From Eriocheir sinensis (Eukaryota; Arthropoda; Malacostraca; Decapoda; Varunidae): a stretch of DNA of 64,000 nt. Shown here in pieces: positions 33,676 through 46,383 of this stretch (the first letter of the stretch is position 1; each line of letters opens with the position of its first letter). The stretch spans positions 108,501 to 172,500 of the forward strand of contig NW_026111675.1 of the NCBI RefSeq assembly GCF_024679095.1, in the 5' to 3' direction. A program made the translations under genes and the position numbers. The notes under the pieces are model-generated. The model was not told the DNA's origin. It saw only the letters and a program-made list of their open reading frames with translations, and made no database searches.

Positions 33676-34034
33676 TAGTCCTTCGAAACGAAGACGACTA
33701 TCGCTCCACATTAGGTGCGCCGATGACGTCGCTGGTGAGAGCGGAGGCCGAATTCCGAGGCGCAGATACGGCCACAGGTCAGGCACGTGACCCCGCTTCC
33801 CGGAGACGGAGGTGGAAGGTCCTGCCGTACTTGTCGACGGCGTCGCTTTTCCTCTCTATCCCTTGTTTTGGTTGCCTCAAGGAGTTTCGTCCCCTCCTTG
33901 GCAGCAGCACGCCAGGTGGGTCAGGAGGCAGCCATAGTCTCAAGTTGGGTTGGTGAGATGTTGAGTTTTTTAGTGTGGTTTTGAGGTGGTCCTTGAACCT
34001 CTTCTTTTGCCCCCTGCGCTCCGCTTGCCAGTCC

Positions 34035-35271
34035 TTATCTCTCCATAGAGCACTTGGTAAGGCTGACGGCTGGGAGCCATCCAGGTGTGTGGCCAACCCA
34101 CCGCAGCTGACGACCATAGAGAATGGCCTCCAGACTGGTGCAGCCGGTGCGTGCGTAGATGTCCGAGTGCGTCACTTTGTCCTTCCAGAATAATCCCAAT
34201 ATGCGCTGTAAGCAGGTAATATGGAGGGCCTCAAGGTTCTTTATGTGGGAGCGATGGGGAGTCCAGGCTTCACAGCCGTAGAGCAAGGTGGAAATGCAGA
34301 CGGCGTGGTAGACTTTGTTCTTAGTTGAAATGGTGAGGAAAAACGCGCTTACTCAGGCGTCCAAAAGCAGACGAAGCCATCCTCAGTCTGTTCTGGATCT
34401 CGTCTCCGAGGTCGAGGTTGGAGCTGAGAGCGGAGCCAAGAGAGGTAAAGCAGTCGACATTATTCAAGATACTCCCATCTATTGTGAGAGGTGGTGGTTG
34501 GGGGACGTTGGTGGAAGACAGTTGGCACATGACCTCGGTCTTGCGGGTGTTGACTTTCAGGCCCATACGATGGTAGCTGGAGGCATAGGCGCACAAATTT
34601 ATCTGCAGAGCTTCATCAGAGGTTGCAGCGATGGCAGTATCATCAGCGTACTGAAGGTCGAGGATGTTGCACACCGATGTTTTGGTGGTGGCATTTAGCC
34701 GACGGAGGTTGAACAGACTGCCGTCAAGTCTGTATTTGATGGCAACGGCGTCGTCTCGATCTATCTTCTCACGCGAGATGAGCGTGACGGCCACGAGGAA
34801 GATGTTAAAGAGGGCCGGAAGGAGCACGCAGCCCTGTTTAACGCCGATGTTTACGTTGAATGGTTCAGATTCTTCACCTCCGATAGAAACCCGCGCCGAC
34901 ATCCCATCGTGGAGCGACCGCAGTATTGCAAGGAACTTTGGAGGACAGCCGCATCTGGAGAGGACGCCCCAGACGAGAACCCTATTTACGGTGTCAAATT
35001 CCTTGGTCAGATCTACGAAGGCCAGGAAGAGATCTTTATGCTGCTGCTCCCTGCATTTTTCTTGCAACTGTCTGGCTACAAAGATCATGTCGATGGTAGA
35101 GCGGTCAGGTCGGAAACCACACTGGGATTCGGGTAGAACGTCGTCCATTACGCTCGAGAAAAGGCGGTTGAGCATAACCGTTGCGAGGACTTTTCCCGCT
35201 ACAGAGAATAGCGAGATTCCGCTGTAGTTTCCGCAGTCGGCTTTGTCGCCTTTCTTTTTATATATTGGCAT
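34035..35271 (-). pseudogene. RTE-like reverse transcriptase
   Basis: From right to left: PIYKKKGDKADCGNYSGISL, VMLNRLFSSVMDDVLPESQCG, RPDRSTIDMIFVARQLQEK, AFVDLTKEFDTVNR (Glu replaces the usual Ala in KAFD), GVKQGCVLLPALF (Leu where Ala or Ser is usual), LQYADDTAIAA (catalytic box, about 34645), TRKTEVM and LGSALSSNLDLGDEI. A stop at 34321 (after HHFN) is followed by a short break, then MLYGCEAWTPHRSHIKNLEA and YGRQLRWVGH in another frame to 34035. Upstream of 35271 more RT-like sequence continues in broken frames to about 35520. Inactive. Confidence 0.85.
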
Positions 35272-35522
35272 GATTTTGACATCTTTCCATTGCTGTGGGA
35301 GGTTCTCAGTATCCCAGGCTGTGGTAATAAACTGAAACAGGCGACGTTTGAGCTGGTATCCGCCGTTTTTCCAGATCTCGGCTGGTATGAGATCTGAACC
35401 TGCAGCTTTATGGTTCTTAAGACTTTGAACTGCGCTGTTGACCGCTGAAAGATTGCAGAGCGTCGAGGTTGGGAAGTAGAGGAAGAACTGGGAGCTCGTC
35501 GATGATAGATGGATCCACAGGG

Positions 35523-36209
35523 TTATTGCTGTTCAAAAGGTGACAGGTGTTCTATCAACCTCTCCAAAATACCCTGGCGGTCTTTAATTAATGAGCGTGG
35601 ATCTGTCGGCAGAACGCACGGGGACGTAGGAGACTGCACGAGGCCCATGAACGGCTTTGATGGCGTCATAGAAGTTACGGGCGTCATTGCGGTCGGCGAT
35701 GAGCTGGATTTGCTCTGCCTTCCTGATCCACCAGGCGTTTTCCATGGCGCGGAGTTCGGGTTAGCAAGGCAAGAAGTGTGGGCTGCGTTTTTCTCCGCCA
35801 GCAGGGCCCGGATGTCCTCCGCGTTCTCATCAAACCAATCCTGATGTCGGCGCTCATTCTGCCCGAGTGCCGTTTTAGCAGCCTCTAAAAGGGCAGTGGA
35901 GAATTGATTCCAGCATGCAGTGAGATCAGAGGTGGATGCCACAGGTGGGGGCTCAGGGATGTCATCGAGCCTGGCATCAATCTTCTGGCGGAGGACAGAC
36001 AGCTTAACTGGATCACTGAATGCATTGCGGTTGATGCTCTTCTTTTGGTCGGATTTTTTTATGGGAGGTCGAATGCGTAGCCGTAGGAGGGATCTGACGA
36101 GACGATGATCGGTCCAGCATTCAGCGCCCCTCATGGCACGCGTGATGGATACGTCACACACGACGGAGCTCCGAACTACCACGTAGTCCAGCAAGTGCCA
36201 GTGACTAGG
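35523..36209 (-). pseudogene. RTE-like endonuclease C-terminus and linker
   Basis: Reads HWHLLDYVVVRSSVVCDVSI then RAMRGAECWTDHRLVRSLLRL: the CWTDHR block is the catalytic (S/T)DH motif of apurinic endonucleases. About 150 codons of linker follow (FDENAEDIRALLAEKNAAHT) with a frameshift near 35745. The upstream part of the domain is lost at the CA tract. Confidence 0.8.

Positions 36210-36255
<46 letters not shown>
36210..36255. repeat. (CA)n microsatellite
   Basis: About 22 CA units at the truncated 5' end of the nested LINE. Confidence 0.97.
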
Positions 36256-36256
<1 letters not shown>

Positions 36257-37121
36257 TCGACGCTAAAGTGCACTTGCTCATGTCGGGAGGGTACCTGCTG
36301 GCGATTACAGGTCAACACTTGATCAGTCCGTGGTGAATTACACACTTGTGGCCCAGACCTGACCGAGATCAGATGTGGGTCACGGCGCTCCGAAAGGAGC
36401 AGCCTGGGGCCAGACTGTTGGCCTCCCCCCTTCCCCTCCATCCCCCTCTCCCTTTTCATCAAAACCCAACACCGTAAGATACTTTTGTGACATCATGGTG
36501 ACAGACAGTGAGTGCAGTGCGTTTGTGGTGCCGTGAAGACTCTGAAGAGTACATAGAAATGGCCGGTGTGACGTCGACGCGGCCTTACCATCCAACCGAC
36601 GCCCCAGGTGCCCCCAGGTACACCAGCCCGACCATCATGGTGCTGGGAGAATTCGGTTCAGGTGCAGTGCAGTGTTGAGGCCCGTCACTCAGGTGGAGCC
36701 ATGGTTGGGGCAATCAGCACGCCGCTCAACATACAAGGCAATGCAGACGATGTAGATGTTCCCACGCCTACTGCCGCGCGGTCCACCTCTTCCTATCTTG
36801 TCACACCGGCTGGATAGATTAGCAGGACATCGCTAAACCATTAAGCTGATTTACGGCCGACACCGCCTCTACCTGCACCCCTGACACTTTTTGACCTGGG
36901 GTTGACCTTGGGCTTACACCTGACCCGTCATCCGAAAAACCACACCGCCTCCTACCGCACCAGCGCACTGCAATCCACCACCTCACCTCCCCCCCACCAC
37001 CCCAGACCCCCATATCCCTTTCATATTGTACAATTTCCCTTGTTTTAGTCTATTATATTTCAAAAGTGTATTTGTTACGTGTATATTTTCAGATTTACAG
37101 CTGCTATCATTTAATAAACCG

Positions 37122-37126
<5 letters not shown>
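36256..37126. other. Harbinger right half, no gene recognised
   Basis: Ordinary-complexity, moderately GC-rich DNA. Frames of at most 85 codons show no family motif. It may be the remaining 3' part of the Harbinger element or a further insertion; no DDE motif could be placed. Confidence 0.45.

Positions 37127-37194
<68 letters not shown>
37127..37194. repeat. (ATT)n microsatellite
   Basis: About 22 ATT triplets, about 130 bp inside the right end of the Harbinger element. Confidence 0.97.
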
Positions 37195-37195
<1 letters not shown>

Positions 37196-37329
37196 GTACA
37201 TTATCTCAATGTTTCTCAATTATTTCCTGAATGTATCCAAGTTGTCTCTCAACTGCATCCCGAGACACTAGGGAAACGTCTGGGATACATTGTTGTCATA
37301 CAAAGATTCCTGGTGTGGACGCGCCTTAA

Positions 37330-37749
<420 letters not shown>

Positions 37750-38084
37750 TCGTTTTTCAGAAGAGGAAAGTAGAGTGGGAAAGATAAATCAAGGAGGAGA
37801 AAGAAAGGAAAGGAGGAACCAGAGAAGAGAGAATCAAGGAGGAGAAAGGAGAGGAAGAGGGAACTTGAAAGGGAAGGAGATAATTATATTTTGAGTCGGT
37901 CCGAAGCAATGATGTTTTATTTTTATTTATCATTATTTTATTTATTTATTTTTGCTTCACTTTAATCCCTTCTTCCCGCACCCACATCTTCGGTGCTCCT
38001 TGTTCCTTAGTGGGGGAGAGGAAGGGAGGGAAGCAGGGAAGGATGGAACCTTATCCTGCTTCCTCCACATCATATAATAAAAAC

Positions 38085-38165
38085 TGATGGTGATTCGAGA
38101 CTCGCGGCCTTCGAACCCACGAGTGAAGCAACGAGACACTTCAACCATCACACGGGAACAATCAT
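38085..38165 (-). mobile_element. tRNA-like SINE head
   Basis: On the minus strand an A-box-like TGATGGTTGAAGTG (about 38137-38150) is followed by a B-box-like GGGTTCGAAGG (38108-38118), at the spacing of an RNA polymerase III internal promoter. The region does not fold into a clean tRNA by eye, so a tRNA-derived SINE remnant is more likely than a tRNA gene. Confidence 0.45.
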
Positions 38166-38406
38166 CTCCACAACACAATCTCCTTAGCCATTAAACACAG
38201 GAATATAGATACCTAGGAGCATCGGAGTATGAGAAGCACACTAGTCTACCTTCCATTACGTTCAACATGACCAAAATAACCGGTATCCGTTGAAGCGTTT
38301 AAGTTCATTCAGTTAGAGTTTCAAGATTCGTCTGTTGCTCTCCACTCGGATGCTAACCCTTCGTCAGTCGCCGCTAGAGTTGGAGACAGGAAGGCCGCGT
38401 CGTGTC

Positions 38407-39219
<813 letters not shown>

Positions 39220-39306
39220 GCCGCGTTGCCAAGTGAAATGGAAGGTTTACAGAGTCGCTGTCTTTCCCTCAAATACCAAGCCCTTCATAACACCATGCAG
39301 TCGTAT

Positions 39307-39826
<520 letters not shown>

Positions 39827-40116
39827 TTACCTTGACATAAATTGACGAACGAAGATTGGACTACATTTTCTCGGTCATTATCACTTGAAAAAGAATATCA
39901 AAACAGAAGGTTACGTAAAGCCTTAGCCGCCAAGCATCACGTGATAATGAGTCTGCCTGTATTCCCTCGCAGAATATTACTCCTGCATGCACTCATTGCC
40001 GTGACTATTGATCTTGCGCCGCCATCTCCCTGCAAATTGTCGAATCTCACCAGGTTAGGAAGCATCAACGCCACCCTTCGCCTGAGTACATTCGAGGTGG
40101 GGATTTTAAACCTCCC
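39827..40116. other. spacer, no gene
   Basis: Ordinary-complexity sequence without a recognised motif. Confidence 0.5.
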
Positions 40117-40336
40117 AAACTTAATCGTACTTTTCCCTCCCTTTTTCGTTTGTCAGTCTTCAAAGGAGGAGGAGGAGGCTTGATTCAACATTCCTTGCTT
40201 AGTTCTTTCTTCGTGCGACGGCCCACACTTAATCGTGCTTCTCCTTCCCTTGTTCGTCTGTCAGTCTTCGAAGGAGGAGGAGGAGGAGGATTGATTCAAC
40301 AGTTCTTGCTTAGTTCTTTCTTCGTGCCTGCCTTCT
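40117..40336. repeat. 108-bp tandem duplication
   Basis: Two copies: CCCAAACTTAATCGTACTTT at 40114 and CCCACACTTAATCGTGCTTC at 40222, each followed by GTCAGTCTTCAAAGGAGGAG or a variant and TTGCTTAGTTCTTTCTTCGT. Copies differ by about 10%, including GGA triplet number. Confidence 0.88.
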
Positions 40337-40341
40337 GTTTG

Positions 40342-40620
40342 TATACTCTAGATTACCAGAATTACTTTCATGATTCAGAGTACCAAATTAGACAAGCACA
40401 AATATTTAAAAGCTGTAAATTACAGGAAAAACTAGTATACTCTAGATTACCAGAATTACTTTCATGATTAAGAGTACCAAATTAGACAAGCACAAATATT
40501 TAAAAGCGGGTAAACTACAGGAAAAGCTTGTATAGTCGAGAGTATCAGGATTACCTTCAAGATCAAGATGATGTAACAGGACTCAATCGCAAATTTCCAA
40601 AAGTGGGTAAAGTATAGCAA
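40342..40620. repeat. 94-bp tandem repeat, about three copies
   Basis: TATACTCTAGATTACCAGAA recurs at 40342 and 40436, and a diverged TATAGTCGAGAGTATCAGGA at about 40530. Each copy ends AATATTTAAAAGC(GG)GTAAA. The first two copies are about 95% identical; the third is older. Confidence 0.88.
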
Positions 40621-40626
40621 AAGTCT

Positions 40627-40720
40627 GGGCGCGGCCGTCTGGTGGGTCAGCCTCCGTTAGAGCGTCAAGTCATGGAGGTGAAGGGTCAAGGCCAGGCGGT
40701 TCGACTCCCTGTGGCGCCGC
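40627..40720 (+). mobile_element. tRNA-derived SINE head
   Basis: A canonical B box GGTTCGACTCC lies at 40698-40708. An A-box-like TGGTGGGTCAGC lies 58 bp upstream, and the intervening CGTTAGAGCGTC and TCATGGAGGTGAAGG resemble tRNA-derived heads. The distance slightly exceeds that of a tRNA, so this is a SINE promoter rather than a functional tRNA gene. Confidence 0.5.
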
Positions 40721-40829
40721 GTTCGTCAGGAAGAGCTTCAACACCCCGATCCTCAACCCCCTGAAATAGCGATCCCATATAAACAAGAGTAAAAGCTGTC
40801 AAGAGAAAAGAGAAAAAGGAAATATTGTA

Positions 40830-41345
40830 AAAGTTTTGCTTATATCTGCGTCCCTGGAGTCGGTTATGTAATGTAGTTTTGGATCCTGTTGAAAAATGGT
40901 GCGTCACAAGAGGACGCCAGAGATATCCGTTGCAGACATAACCTCTACTTTAGTTTATTGTTTCTCGTATATGCGTACCAGGACTTGGTGTTATGTAATG
41001 TAGTTTTGGATCCTGTTGGAAAATGGTGCGTCACGAGAGAGGACGCCAGAGATATCCCGTTGCTGGCACATTCTCTCCTTGATTTTATTTTGGCTCGTAT
41101 CTACGTCCCAGGAGTCGGTGTTATGTAATGCAGTTTTGCCTCCTGCTAGAAAATGGTGCGTCACGGAATTGCTGACGCCTGAGAGATCCCGTTGCTGCAA
41201 CGCACTCTACTTTATTTTGGCTGACCGATGCGTCCCAAGAGTTAATGTTACTTAAAGCAGCGTTGGACCCTGTTGAAAATGGTGCGTCACGAGATTGATG
41301 ATGCTTGAGATATCCTGTTGCTGGCACTGTCTCTACTTTGTTCTA
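40830..41345. repeat. 127-bp tandem repeat, four copies
   Basis: AAAATGGTGCGTCAC occurs at about 40894, 41021, 41151 and 41277, each with an upstream TTATGTAATGTAGTTTTGGA variant and a downstream GAGATATCCCGTTGCTGGCA variant. Spacings are 127, 130 and 126 bp, with 10-25% divergence, which indicates an old array. Confidence 0.9.
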
Positions 41346-41888
41346 GTTTAGCCCATTCGGGTTACGGAATTCAGTCTGCCGCCCTGTTAGGTAACGCTAT
41401 TTTCTGTGTATTGTTGTTGTTGTTGTGAGATGTACACGTAGGTTTTCAAAAACAAAGTATTCAGGCACCTCAAAAAAAAAAATCGTGTGTTCGCTTTTTG
41501 TAAATTTTAAAGCAGTCTAACGTTTTTTTTTTGTATCACCTATTTATTTATTTATTTACTTAATGCATTCCACTGACGTCTCTTCACCTCTACACACTTA
41601 AGTGTCTCTCCTCGCTCTCAAAATGGAAAGAAAAAACTACAAAACCTGCCACTGGTCTAAACTTATCTTTCTATTATTTTTTTATTTCATCCCGAGTGCA
41701 CAAACAGGTGACGGAAGGGGAGGGGGGGACGAAGCAAGGAATGTTGGACTAAGCCCGAGCCGTTTACCGCCGCCTCTAATGAGCTCGGCGAGGACTGGCG
41801 ATTATATTTCTTATCCTGACAAGATTCAACGTTACATTTTGTTTAGCAACTTGTACTCTCCCTAGGAACACAAGAGGAGGAGGAGGAG

Positions 41889-41923
<35 letters not shown>

Positions 41924-42072
41924 GGAAGTAACAAGAACATGGTAAGAAAATGAGGTAGACAGTAAAGCAGGAAAGGTAGTAAAGGAAGGAGATGGAAGAG
42001 CAGGAAAATGAGAAGGCGAAGGAAGAAGAAGAAAGAACGAAGTAGTGGAAAACGAGGAAGAGATGAGGTATT

Positions 42073-42106
<34 letters not shown>

Positions 42107-42357
42107 TAAAGGTCCATATCTCTTACATAATCACAGAAAAATCATATAATGTGTTCTACCTCGACTCTGGCCTATGTTCTTTACCTGTTTGTCCGTAATC
42201 ACCCGCCGCGGCCCACCTGTGATTAGCTCCCTACCGCCGCGTCCTCAGGTGCGCGCGTGCTACATGTCACCTTGGCCTTGCTACACGCCTTCCTCTCCGC
42301 CCTTCGTTATGACGGGAACCAGAACAGGATTTGCATTTATCGCTGATTTGTGATAGT
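41346..42357. other. spacer with short simple repeats
   Basis: It holds TTGTTGTTGTTG near 41415, (TTTA)n near 41540, (AGG)n at about 41873-41935 and (GA)n at about 42074-42105, in otherwise ordinary sequence. No gene recognised. Confidence 0.6.
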
Positions 42358-43895
42358 TCGAAATCAGTAGGATATATATAAACTTCTCAATCAGTAGGAT
42401 ATATATAAACTTCTCAATCAGTAGGATATATATAAACTTCTCAATCAGTAGGATATATATAAACTTCTCAATCAGTAGGATATATATAAACTTCTCAATC
42501 AGCAGGATATATATAAACTTCTCAATCAGTAGGATGTATATAAACTTCTCAATCAGTAGGATATATATAAACTTCTCAATCAGTAGGATATATATAAACT
42601 TCTCAATCAGTAGGATATATATAAACTTCTCAATCAGTAGGATATATATAAACTTCTCAATCAGTAGGATATATATAAACTTCTCAATCAGTAGGATATA
42701 TATAAACTTCTCAATCAGTAGGATATATATAAACTTCTCAATCAGTAGGATATATATAAACTTCTCAATCAGTAGGATATATATAAACTTCTCAATCAGT
42801 AGGATATATATAAACTTCTCAATCAGTAGGATATATATAAACTTCTCAATCAGTAGGATATATATAAACTTCTCAATCAGTAGGATATATATAAACTTCT
42901 CAATCAGTAGGATATACATAAACTTCTCAATCAGTAGGATATATATAAACTTCTCAATCAGTAGGATATATATAAACTTCTCAATCAGTAGGATATATAT
43001 AAACTTCTCAATCAGTAGGATATATATAAACTTCTCAATCAGTAGGATATATATAAACTTCTCAATCAGTAGGATATATATAAACTTCTCAATCAGTAGG
43101 ATATATATAAACTTCTCAATCAATAGGATATATATAAACTTCTCAATCAGTAGGATATATATAAACTTCTCAATCAGTAGGATATATATAAACTTCTCAA
43201 TCAGTAGGATATATATAAACTTCTCAATCAGTAGGATATATATAAACTTCTCAATCAGTAGGATATATATAAACTTCTCAATCAGTAGGATATATATAAA
43301 CTTCTCAATCAGTAGGATATATATAAACTTCTCAATCAGTAGGATATATATAAACTTCTCAATCAGTAGGATATATATAAACTTCTCAATCAGTAGGATA
43401 TATATAAACTTCTCAATCAGTAGGATATATATAAACTTCTCAATCAGTAGGATATATATAAACTTCTCAATCAGTAGGATATATATAAACTTCTCAATCA
43501 GTAGGATATATAAACTACTCAATCAGTAGGATATATATAAACTTCTCAATCAGTAGGATATATATAAACTTCTCAATCAGTAGGATATATATAAACTTCT
43601 CAATCAGTAGGATATATATAAACTTCTCAATCAGTAGGATATATATAAACTTCTCAATCAGTAGGATATAGATAAACTTCTCAATCAGTAGGATATATAA
43701 ACTTCTCAATCAGTAGGATATATATAAACTTCTCAATCAGTAGGATATAGATAAACTTCTCAATCAGTAGGATATATATAAACTTCTCAATCAGTAGGAT
43801 ATAGATAAACTTCTCAATCAGTAGGATATAGATAAACTTATCAATCAGTAGGATATATATAAACTTCTCAATCAGTAGGATATAGATAAACTTCA
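42358..43895. repeat. 27-bp minisatellite, about 57 copies
   Basis: The unit is TTCTCAATCAGTAGG followed by ATATATATAAAC. Most copies are identical, so amplification is recent. Isolated changes are near 42498, 42534, 42915 and 43120. A 2-bp shorter unit is near 43508 and 43695, and a GATATAGATAAAC variant is concentrated at 43665-43890. Because 27 is a multiple of three, both strands are open (YINFSISRI plus, LIEKFIYIL minus) for hundreds of codons. That is a property of the unit, not evidence of a protein. Confidence 0.97.
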
Positions 43896-44870
43896 CCTCG
43901 GCGTCTTTTTTTTCTCCCCGCGTTGCACCCTCTGACCCTTTTCTTTTCTCTTCTTTTTTTTTTCTTCTTTTCTTTTTTTTTTCTTTTTTTCTTCTCTCTT
44001 CTTTCTTTTTTTCTTCTTCTCTCTTTCTTCTTTCTCCTCTTCTCTTCCTCCCAGATCCGTTTTTTCTCTCCTACCTTCTACTTTTATCTGCCATTCTCTC
44101 TCGTTCTTCTTCCCTCCAGTACCTCTTTTTTCCCTCCTAGTTTCTGTAGTCAAGAGCACGGCTATAGAAGGAATAAGTTTTTGGAAGAAGGGTTTGTGGA
44201 TAGAAAGAACAGCATTGCCACGCTTCATGTCTCTTATTTTTCAATTTTTCGTCATCTTTCTTTGCTTCTCTTTTGGTTAGTTCTTCAACCGTTTTTACAT
44301 TAACCCTTTTTTTCCTCACTTCCACCTCTTTATTTTATCCACATTTCTCCCTTCGTCCTCCTCCTCCTCCTCCTCCTCCTCCTCCACCTCGCCCTCCTCC
44401 ACCTCATCTTCATTGTCGCCATTCTGCAATCCTCTTTTAACCAATCTCTTGCCTCTCTCTCTCCCTCTTTTCCTCCTCCTCCTGTTCTTCCTCCTCATAT
44501 TATCTTCTCATCAACCCTTTCCCACCTCCTTCCCTCTCATTTTCCTCCAACCCACTAGTTTGTCTAGCCACACCCTTCCTCCACCCTCTTCCTCCTCCAC
44601 CTCCCGTCCCTTCTCTTCCCCTCCAGGTCGTTTTCCCTCCCCCATCTTCCCGTCTTCTCCCCACCTCTCTCTTTCTCCCTCTACTCACTCCGTCACTGAG
44701 GCCGCTTCTGGGACCACGCCGTCATTTCCCGAATGGTATTGTCGAGTCTCGCGCATCTCACATTAGTCCTACCCTCCGTCACGCCGCGCCCAAGGACTGG
44801 AAGGCGTGTGTGCGGGCGAGAAGGCGGGTGTGGCGGCGGGCGGGTCATGGCTGAGTGGAGTGCGCTCGCT
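43896..44870 (+). other. pyrimidine-rich low-complexity DNA
   Basis: T/C-rich on the plus strand (TTCTTTTTTTTTC runs at 43940-44050, a CTC run at 44360-44398, CCTCCACCTCC-type sequence to 44690). A more ordinary island at 44140-44300 has no recognised gene. The tail to 44870 is GC-rich and unremarkable. Confidence 0.7.
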
Positions 44871-45050
44871 AAGTGGTACTGGTGGTGGTTGTGGTAGTGT
44901 AAGGATGAAGCAATGGTAACTCGGTGATGGTAGTGGTTGATCATATTAGGGTGGTGGTCGAGGTTACGTTGGTGGTTGTTGTGGTGGTAGTGTAGGGTTG
45001 AAACACCGGGGACGCGGATGGTGGTGATGGTGGTTGTGGCAGGGATGACG
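44871..45050 (+). repeat. degenerate GGT repeat
   Basis: GGTGGTGGTTGTGGTAGTGTA-type words recur (about 44880 and 44975), a partial duplication of about 95 bp. Confidence 0.7.
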
Positions 45051-45500
45051 TACTCATGCTCGGTATTCATAGTATAATACACTCGAATACGGTACTTTGT
45101 GTATTCATATTCGTATTCCAATAATTATTGATGGAAATCAAAGTATTCGCATTCGTATTCAAATATAAGGGAAAAGTATTCGTATTCTGCAAGTAATCTG
45201 ACGAATACTCCAAAATTTGTTATCAGAAATAGCAGCCGTTGTTCCTTATACGTTGTAAAGTAGGTGTGACACCCCTGTACTGGCACCAGTCATGTCACTG
45301 TTCATGAACTCATGTTACTGTTGCATAACTTTAGAACAGCGCTGTACCCATGCAGTTACGTTAAGAAGTATTTTCCAATAAAAAGTATTCATGAATACTT
45401 TCAAGAAGTATTCGTATTTGTATTAGAATTAAAAACATTTCAGTGTATTCGAATTCGTCTTCGTATTCGTCGGAATTTGAAGTATTCGTATTCGAACACA
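45051..45500. repeat. degenerate GTATTC hexamer repeat
   Basis: GTATTCGTATTC, ATTCATATTCGTATTC and related words occur in three clusters (45060-45240, 45370-45440, 45440-45500), separated by unique sequence. This looks like an old hexanucleotide satellite decaying by point mutation. Confidence 0.7.
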
Positions 45501-45599
45501 CAACTCTTGTATTCCCTCCATCCATCCCTGCCCTTCACGTTGCTGCCCTACCAACAGTGTGCGAATAATGGCGGTGGAGGAGCTGCTGCCTTTGTTGTT

Positions 45600-45672
45600 G
45601 TTATTGATAGTAGTACATAGTAATAGTAGTAGTAGTACAAGTAGTAGAAGTAGTAGTAGTAGTAGTAGTAAT
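45600..45672. repeat. (TAG)n-like trinucleotide repeat
   Basis: About 20 imperfect TAG/TAA triplets immediately left of a CR1 3' tail. Confidence 0.85.
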
Positions 45673-46062
45673 AAGAACATAAGAACATAAGAACGTAAGG
45701 AGTGTGCAAGAGGCCGGTTGGCCTATACAATGCAGCTCCTGTACACTCAACCCCACCTTACCACGCCATCCATGGCTTTATCTAACCTCTTCTTCAATGT
45801 ATCTATGGTATTGGCACCCACAACATGGCTCCTAAGCCTGTTCCATTCGTCCACCACTCTATTAGTGAACCAATTCTTGCCTATGTCTTTGTTGAATCTG
45901 AATTTGTCTAACTTAAAACCATTCCTACGCGTCCTACCTGGCTCTTTTACTATCAAAATCTTATTGACATCCCCTTTATTAAAGCCCTTCATCCATTTAT
46001 AGGCTTCGATCTAGTCTCCTCGCAACCTTCGCTTTTCTGGAGAGTGTAGATTTAAATGCTTA
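45673..46062 (-). mobile_element. CR1-type LINE, 3' end only
   Basis: The minus-strand 3' end carries three TTCTTATG octamers (left), the conserved UTR word AGAGGCCGGTTGGCC and the last 82 codons of ORF2 (KGFNKGDVNKILIVKEPGRT, NWFTNRVVDEWNRL) to a stop at 45747. It is clearly homologous to 7303-7690. It is 5' truncated at about 46062, the commonest outcome of LINE insertion. Confidence 0.9.
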
Positions 46063-46383
46063 ACTCCGCTCCCTCACTCCCTTACCCTCGCTCCCACACA
46101 CTAACTCCCACTCACCTATCCCTCTCACCCACCCCTCTCAGGTAACCCTCTCACCACCACGTAACACCCCTCTTATTTTCTCCCACTCCTTAACCCACTA
46201 TCTTTATCTCTCTTCCTTGCCTCCACACATATCTTCTTCCTTCCCTCTCTTCCACCAATCCACACACTTCCTCCTCCCGTTACCCGGCATCCCTCTCATC
46301 TCCCTTCCTTCCATCTCTTCCACCACGTTAGTCATCTTCTCCCATCTCCTTCCACCCATCCACTCACTTAGCCTCAGCGTTAC
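46063..46383 (+). other. pyrimidine-rich spacer
   Basis: CTCCC/CTCAC-rich sequence grading into the 69-bp array. No gene. Confidence 0.7.

Noticed and set aside
35523..35844. Plus-strand frame opposite the nested LINE endonuclease
   Set aside because: It is the shadow of a minus-strand frame with recognisable endonuclease motifs.
40627..40720. Functional tRNA gene
   Set aside because: Although the B box is perfect, the A-to-B spacing and lack of pairing arms by eye fit a SINE head better.
41602..41865. 87-codon frame with a hydrophobic N-terminus (KLIFLLFFYFIPSAQTG)
   Set aside because: The signal-like segment derives from an AT/T-rich stretch, the downstream sequence is low-information, and no splice structure or family supports a gene.
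42281..43895. 413-codon (minus) and 331-codon (plus) repeat proteins
   Set aside because: The 27-bp unit keeps frame on both strands by arithmetic; both strands cannot be coding and no unique domain is attached.
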